In this document: piece by piece, positions 60,037 through 64,000 of the stretch
How positions within the stretch are numbered: the stretch's first letter is position 1
Layout of the letters: each line of letters opens with the position of its first letter
Program-made: the position numbers and the translations under genes
The notes under the pieces: model-generated
Databases searched by the model: none
Seen by the model: the letters and a program-made list of their open reading frames with translations, nothing else
What the model was told of the DNA's origin: nothing
Assembly (NCBI GenBank): GCA_016794345.1
Contig: JAEUKE010000204.1
Location: 1-64,000 of the forward strand
Reading direction: 5' to 3'
DNA length: 64,000 bases
Source of the DNA: Myxococcales bacterium
GTDB lineage: Bacteria > Myxococcota_A > Polyangia > Polyangiales > Polyangiaceae

Positions 60037-60981
60037 ATGCGGATCTCTGCCTCCTCCTTCCTCGCCGCAGCCCTCCTCTGCGCGAGCACGCACGCCTTCG
60101 CCCAGGGTGAATCGTCTCCTCCGTCCGAGGGGAAAGAGAAGGCTGAGCCCGCCGAAGCCGAGGTCAGCGACTCGGACAAAGCGAAGGCCGAGAAGCTCTT
60201 CGAAGAGGGCCGCGCGCTCATGGCCGAGGGCAAATACGATCAGGCGTGCTCCAAGCTCGAGCAGAGCCACAAGGTCAGGCCCGGCATCGGCGCGCTCTTC
60301 AACCTCGCCGACTGCAACGAGAAGCGAGGCAAGCTCGCGACCGCGTACAAGCAGTTCGTCGAGGTTGCGGAGCGGACGAAGGCCGCGCTCCAGGAAGAGC
60401 GCGAGAAGGTCGCGCGCGAGCGCATCGCCAAGCTCGAGGCTCGCATCGCGCGCGTGCGCATCATCGTGCCGAGCACGAACAAGGTGAAATACGTCAAGAT
60501 CGACGGCGAGAAGCTCGACAAGGCGGACTACAACCAGCCGCTCCCGATCGAGACCGGCGAGCACGTGGTGATCGCCGAGACGACGAGCGACTCCGGCGAG
60601 CCGTTCGAGGAGACGATCGAGATCGAGGAGGTCGGCAAGACCGTGACGGTGACGATCCCCGTCTCGCCGGGCGCGAAGATGAAGCGGCGCGTGCCGATGA
60701 TCATCGGCGGCGGCATCACGGCCGGCATCGGCGTGATCCTCCTCGGCGGCGCGGTCGCGGTCGCGACGACCGACGGCGGCGTCGACGGCACCGGGATCGC
60801 CGCGGGCCTCGGCGTCCTGTCGGTGGTCCACATGGCCGTCGGCTTCCCGATCTTCGGCGTCGGCTTCAAGAAGAAGCCCGTCTACGACGAGCGCGCCGAC
60901 TGGGTCCCGGTCTACGAGCCTTCGCCCGTCCCCACCTTCGCGGTCGGGCCGACCGGCGGCTCGCTGTCCTGGCAGTTCTGA
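60037..60981 (+). CDS. Exported TPR-type protein with PEGA-like domain, 314 aa
   Basis: MRISASSFLAAALLCASTHAFA is a signal peptide. TPR-like helices at about 45-130 (EKLFEEGRALMAEGKYDQAC; IGALFNLADCNEKRGKLATA) are followed by a PEGA-like beta region (YVKIDGEKLDKADY) and two hydrophobic helices near 225-270. It has the layout of the protein at 41571-42500. TAATCA lies 8 bases before the start. Its place beside a kinase gene may be functional, as such proteins commonly flank kinases in myxobacteria. Confidence 0.7.
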   Translation: MRISASSFLAAALLCASTHAFAQGESSPPSEGKEKAEPAEAEVSDSDKAKAEKLFEEGRALMAEGKYDQACSKLEQSHKVRPGIGALFNLADCNEKRGKLATAYKQFVEVAERTKAALQEEREKVARERIAKLEARIARVRIIVPSTNKVKYVKIDGEKLDKADYNQPLPIETGEHVVIAETTSDSGEPFEETIEIEEVGKTVTVTIPVSPGAKMKRRVPMIIGGGITAGIGVILLGGAVAVATTDGGVDGTGIAAGLGVLSVVHMAVGFPIFGVGFKKKPVYDERADWVPVYEPSPVPTFAVGPTGGSLSWQF

Positions 60982-61050
60982 CGGCGGGCGTTCGCCCCCG
61001 AAAGGCGCGGGGGCAGCTCCGACGGGCGGGCGCCCGCGCTCGGAACCGAC

Positions 61051-61056
61051 TACGAT
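61051..61056 (+). promoter_or_regulatory. -10-like box of a leaderless promoter (TPR protein)
   Basis: TACGAT ends 7 bases before TTG 61064; a leaderless mRNA would begin near the start codon. Confidence 0.4.
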
Positions 61057-61063
61057 TCGGGCG

Positions 61064-61732
61064 TTGAAGGCGGTCTGGCTCCTCCTCTTCGGGCTCCTCG
61101 CGACCCCGGCGCTCTCGCGTGACGCGCGCGCCGACGAGGTCGTGGAGAGCTGGGCCACGGCGCGCGCGCGCGACCTGACGGCCCAGGCCGCGCAGCACCG
61201 CGCCGCGGGCCGCACCGACGAGGCCCTCTCGCGATTTCGACAGGCGATCGAGATGGATGGAACATTCGGCCCCGCGTACCTGGGCCTGGCGGAGCTCCGC
61301 GAGGCGACCGGAGACATCGACGAGGCGCGGCAGGTCCTCGCGCTGGCCCTCGAGAAGATCCCGAGCTTGGGCGAGGCGCGCCTGGCGCAAGCGGACCTCC
61401 TGCATCGCGCGAAGCGGTACGCCGAAGCGACGCAGACGCTGGTCGAGGCGGCGCGCATCGACCCGGACAGCCTGCCCGTCCTCGAGCGGCTGCTGAGATC
61501 GGCGCCGCTCGCGGGAACGCTGCCGGTCGCGCTCGGAGCCGCGAGGCGATTGGCCGCGCTCGCGCGCGCGCGCGGCGACGAGCCGGCCGCGAAGGAGGCC
61601 GACATCACGGCGCGAGCGCTCACGCGGCTGCTCGCGGACGTGGATCCGGTGGCGCGCGGCCGGTCCCACGGCGAGCGGGCCCGCCGCGCGCTGGCGAGCG
61701 CCGCGGATCCTCGCCCCGCGAAGCGGCGTTAG
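61064..61732 (+). CDS. Exported TPR protein, 222 aa
   Basis: TTG 61064 begins a signal peptide (MKAVWLLLFGLLATPALS). Tandem TPR motifs follow at about 35-140 (AAGRTDEALSRFRQAIEMDG, AYLGLAELREATGDIDEARQ, LHRAKRYAEATQTLVEAARI). The C-terminus is Ala/Arg-rich. It is likely a periplasmic protein-protein scaffold. No ribosome site; TACGAT lies 7 bases upstream. It precedes the isoprenoid operon by 66 bases. Confidence 0.7.
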   Translation: MKAVWLLLFGLLATPALSRDARADEVVESWATARARDLTAQAAQHRAAGRTDEALSRFRQAIEMDGTFGPAYLGLAELREATGDIDEARQVLALALEKIPSLGEARLAQADLLHRAKRYAEATQTLVEAARIDPDSLPVLERLLRSAPLAGTLPVALGAARRLAALARARGDEPAAKEADITARALTRLLADVDPVARGRSHGERARRALASAADPRPAKRR

Positions 61733-61782
61733 CCGTTCCGTGACCCCGCGCTGTTTTCGTGGAAACTCGGTTTCCGCAGGGC

Positions 61783-61788
61783 TAGTGT
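61783..61788 (+). promoter_or_regulatory. -10-like box before the isoprenoid operon
   Basis: TAGTGT lies 10 bases before ATG 61799. A hairpin GGAAAC-TCG-GTTTCC (61761-61775) is just upstream of it. Confidence 0.4.
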
Positions 61789-61798
61789 CCGCGCCCCG

Positions 61799-62893
61799 AT
61801 GAGTGCCAAGAACGGCGAAAGCCAGCGCGCGCGTGAAGCATTCAAGAAGCTCCTCTCGACGACGAAGCCCCTCGTCGAGGACCGCATGAAGGAGCTCTTC
61901 GACGCTCGCCTGAAGAGGCGCGGCCGCGTGAGCCCCGAGGTGAAGACGGTGCTCGAGGTCGCGCGCGACCTCACCTTGCGCGGCGGCAAGCGCTTCCGCG
62001 CAGCGCTCCTCGCGAGCACCTATTTCGGGGCCAAGCCGCGCGGCACGGCCGACGTCGCGATCTCCGGCGGCGTCGCCCTCGAGATGCTCCAGAGCTACCT
62101 CCTCGTACAAGACGACTGGATGGACGGCGACGTCGAGCGCCGCGGCGGCCCGAGCGCACACGTCGCGCTCGCGAAGCGGCTCGGCAAGGGCCCGCTCGGG
62201 TCGACGCAGGCCGGCGCCGTCGGCGCCATCCTCGCGAGCGATCTCATCTGGGGCCTCGCGATCGAGTCGCTGGCGACCGCAAACGCGCCGTCCGACGTCC
62301 GCGCGGACGCGCTGGCCGAGCTCGTCTCCATCCACGAGGACGTGGCCGTGGGCCAGGTGCTCGACACGCTCGCCAGGAAGGCCGACACCGAGACGCTGCA
62401 CGATCTGAAGACAGGGAGCTACACCGTCCGCGGGCCGCTCGCGCTCGGCGCCATCCTCGGCGGCGCCCCCAAGAAGACGGTCACCGCGCTCGCCGGCTAC
62501 GCCTCCCCGCTCGGCGTCGCGTTCCAGCTCCGCGACGATCTGCTCGGCGTGTTCGGGACCGAGGAAGAGTCGGGGAGGCCGGCCGGGAGCGATCTGATGG
62601 CCGGCAAGAATACGAGCGTCCTCAAGGTCGCCTTGCCCAAGCTGCGCGGGGCCGACAAGAAGGCGGTCGACGCGGTCTGGAAGCGGCGCGCGCCGAAGGC
62701 CGCGGTGAAGCGCGCCATCGCCGCAGTCGAAGCGACCGGCGCGCGCGACGCGGTCGAGCGCCGCCTGGCCACGCTCTGCACCGAGGCCGAGACGCGCGCC
62801 GCGCGCCTGCCTCTCTCGGCCAAGTCACGCGACGAGCTCATCGGGGCGTCCCTCGCCATCCGCGTCGGCCCCGGCGGCCGTGAGGCGCGATGA
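61799..62893 (+). CDS. Polyprenyl (geranylgeranyl-type) diphosphate synthase, 364 aa
   Basis: The first Asp-rich motif is LLVQDDWMDGDVERRG (near 103) and the second is FQLRDDLLGVFG (near 245), the two Mg2+-binding motifs of trans-prenyltransferases; LRGGKRFRAALL is the substrate-binding region before them. Short residues before the first motif would decide chain length; C15-C20 is plausible. It overlaps mevalonate kinase by 4 bases, so IPP made by the pathway is used by the first enzyme of the same operon. Confidence 0.88.
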   Translation: MSAKNGESQRAREAFKKLLSTTKPLVEDRMKELFDARLKRRGRVSPEVKTVLEVARDLTLRGGKRFRAALLASTYFGAKPRGTADVAISGGVALEMLQSYLLVQDDWMDGDVERRGGPSAHVALAKRLGKGPLGSTQAGAVGAILASDLIWGLAIESLATANAPSDVRADALAELVSIHEDVAVGQVLDTLARKADTETLHDLKTGSYTVRGPLALGAILGGAPKKTVTALAGYASPLGVAFQLRDDLLGVFGTEEESGRPAGSDLMAGKNTSVLKVALPKLRGADKKAVDAVWKRRAPKAAVKRAIAAVEATGARDAVERRLATLCTEAETRAARLPLSAKSRDELIGASLAIRVGPGGREAR

Positions 62894-63903
62894 GCACCGC
62901 GACCGCGGCCGGGAAGGTCATCCTGCTGGGCGAGCATGCCGTCGTCTATGGCGTGCCCGGCATCGCCGCAGGCATCGAGCGCGGCGCCCGTGCCACGGCG
63001 GAGCTCTCGGCCGAGGGGCCGAGCACGTTGAAGCTCGGCGAAAAGACGTTCTCGGCCGGCGACTCGACCGACCTCGGGCGGGCGTTCGGCGCGGTGCTCG
63101 CCGCGGCCCCCGCGCTCGATCGGCCCCTCGCCGTCACGGCCGAGGCGGACCTGCCGCCGGGCGGCGGACTCGGCTGCTCCGCGGCGCTGGCCGTCGCCAT
63201 CGCGCGGGCGGCCGCGCTGGCGAGCGGTCGCGAGGTGGATGACACTTCCGTCATTGAACGCGCGCTCGCCTGGGAGCGCGTGTTCCACGGCAACCCATCC
63301 GGAATCGACACCGCGGCCGCGGCCATCGGCACTTGCCTCCGCTTCGAACGGAGCACCGGCGCCTCTCCCCTCGCCTCGCCGGTCGATCTCTGGCTCGCCG
63401 TCGGCTACTCGGGCTCGAGCGCCTCGACGAAGGAGATGGTCGAGGGCATCGCCAAGCTCAAAGACAAGCGCCCGGATCACGTCGGCCGGTTCCTCGAGGC
63501 CGTGCGTTCGCTCGTCGACAACGCCATCCTCGCGATCGAGGCCGGAGACGCGTTTGCGCTGGGGCGCTTCCTCGACATGAACCAGATGTTGCTCGCCGGC
63601 GTCATGCTCTCGACCGAGCAAATCGAGGCCATGTGCACGCTGGCCAGGCGCGAGGGCGCGCTCGGCGCCAAGCTCACAGGCTCGGGCGGCGGCGGCTCCG
63701 TCATCGCCCTCGGCGGCGCCTCGCAGCCGGACGAGGCCGGGAGCGAGGCCGAGCGGACGGCGGCGCGCATCCGCGACGCGTGGCAGAAAGAGGGCTACTC
63801 GGCCTTCACGACGCGCATCGCCCACGCCAAGCACCCCACCGTCGCCCACGCCGGGCACACCCACGCCGAGCACGACCACCCCGGGCACACCCACGCCAGG
63901 TAG
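62890..63903 (+). CDS. mvk: Mevalonate kinase with His-rich C-terminal tail, 337 aa
   Basis: GHMP-kinase landmarks are KVILLGEHAVVYGVPGIAAG at the start, LPPGGGLGCSAALAVAIARA as the ATP-binding loop, NPSGIDTAAAA near 140 and KLTGSGGGGSVIAL near 260. This is the mevalonate-kinase pattern; it phosphorylates mevalonate in IPP synthesis. After the normal end, about 28 residues contain 9 His in HAGHTHAEHDHPGHTHA, which is not usual for this enzyme. ATG 62890 overlaps the prenyl-synthase stop. Confidence 0.9.
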   Translation: MSTATAAGKVILLGEHAVVYGVPGIAAGIERGARATAELSAEGPSTLKLGEKTFSAGDSTDLGRAFGAVLAAAPALDRPLAVTAEADLPPGGGLGCSAALAVAIARAAALASGREVDDTSVIERALAWERVFHGNPSGIDTAAAAIGTCLRFERSTGASPLASPVDLWLAVGYSGSSASTKEMVEGIAKLKDKRPDHVGRFLEAVRSLVDNAILAIEAGDAFALGRFLDMNQMLLAGVMLSTEQIEAMCTLARREGALGAKLTGSGGGGSVIALGGASQPDEAGSEAERTAARIRDAWQKEGYSAFTTRIAHAKHPTVAHAGHTHAEHDHPGHTHAR

Positions 63904-63938
63904 GCCGCGCTCTCCCGCAGTTCCCCAACGAGCCCCCC

Positions 63939-64000
63939 ATGATCTCCACGAAGGTCGCCGTCGCCCACCCGAACATCGCGCTCGCCAAGTACTGGGGCAA
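63939..64000 (+). CDS. mvaD: Diphosphomevalonate decarboxylase, N-terminus only (runs off the window)
   Basis: ATG 63939 opens MISTKVAVAHPNIALAKYWG, the highly conserved start of mevalonate diphosphate decarboxylase. Only about 20 residues are in the window. It follows mevalonate kinase by 35 bases and continues the mevalonate operon. Confidence 0.85.
   Translation, partial: MISTKVAVAHPNIALAKYWG

Overview
The window looks like chromosome of a large-genome, high-GC myxobacterium, most likely of the Polyangiales/Sorangiineae type. This is inferred from about 68-70% GC, many lipoproteins with Ser/Thr/Gly-rich linkers, eukaryote-like Ser/Thr kinases, an FHA plus sigma-54 activator, a DUF2169 protein, TPR/PEGA-like envelope proteins and a mevalonate-pathway operon. 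Species cannot be fixed from sequence alone.

Region 1 (about 106-15,797) is an integrated phage-like element in the 3' end of a tRNA-Lys(UUU) gene. A perfect 36-bp direct repeat (106-141 and 15,762-15,797) marks attL and attR. Nearly all genes point right and are joined by 4-base ATGA/GTGA or similar short overlaps. In order: an unknown protein, small DNA-binding proteins, a CHC2 zinc-finger (primase-type) protein, a RepA/RecA-fold ATPase with a large dyad in its 3' end, small unknowns, terminase small and large subunits, a Cro/C1-type HTH protein, three or four unknowns, a tape-measure-like protein, a Gp138-like spike protein, a putative propeller/tail-tip protein, a ribbon-helix-helix-like regulator and a tyrosine recombinase. 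I see no portal, capsid, head protease, tail tube/sheath, holin or endolysin. The reading frame of the integrase runs through the att core, and the displaced 3' end of the gene lies at the other end of the element, so integration should change the protein's C-terminus (508 to 427 residues), as reported for myxophage Mx8 IntP.

Region 2 (15.8-35.9 kb) is chromosome: an S1-domain RNA-binding protein with a DUF2169 protein, two secreted lipoproteins (one a LVIVD-type beta-propeller), a possibly decayed 1.1-kb stretch, a 996-residue secreted protein of unknown function, and a run of lipoproteins including a VWA protein, a CAP/SCP-domain protein and an isoamylase-like GH13 enzyme. Region 3 (35.9-42.5 kb) has a Ser/Thr kinase divergent from an FHA sigma-54 activator, a tandem pair of three-CxxCH lipoproteins, a Cys-rich lipoprotein and a TPR protein.

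Region 4 (42.6-45.9 kb) is a three-gene overlapping operon: an isoprenoid-synthase-like protein, a DUF5685-like protein with a transmembrane segment and an 82-residue tail holding 27 cysteines, and an acetoacetate-decarboxylase-like protein. I consider it the least described chromosomal system here. Region 5 (45.9-61.7 kb) carries a CBS protein, a glycosyltransferase, lipoproteins, an RNase II/R-type enzyme, a Cys-repeat lipoprotein, a metallopeptidase, a K+ channel with TrkA-N domain, a PNPOx-like protein, a FadR-type regulator, a second Ser/Thr kinase and two TPR proteins. Region 6 (61.8-64.0 kb) is an isoprenoid operon: polyprenyl diphosphate synthase, mevalonate kinase with a His-rich tail, and the start of diphosphomevalonate decarboxylase.

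A recurring pattern outside the element is a -10-like hexamer ending 6-12 bases before the start codon, exactly 6 bases in five genes, which suggests many leaderless mRNAs.
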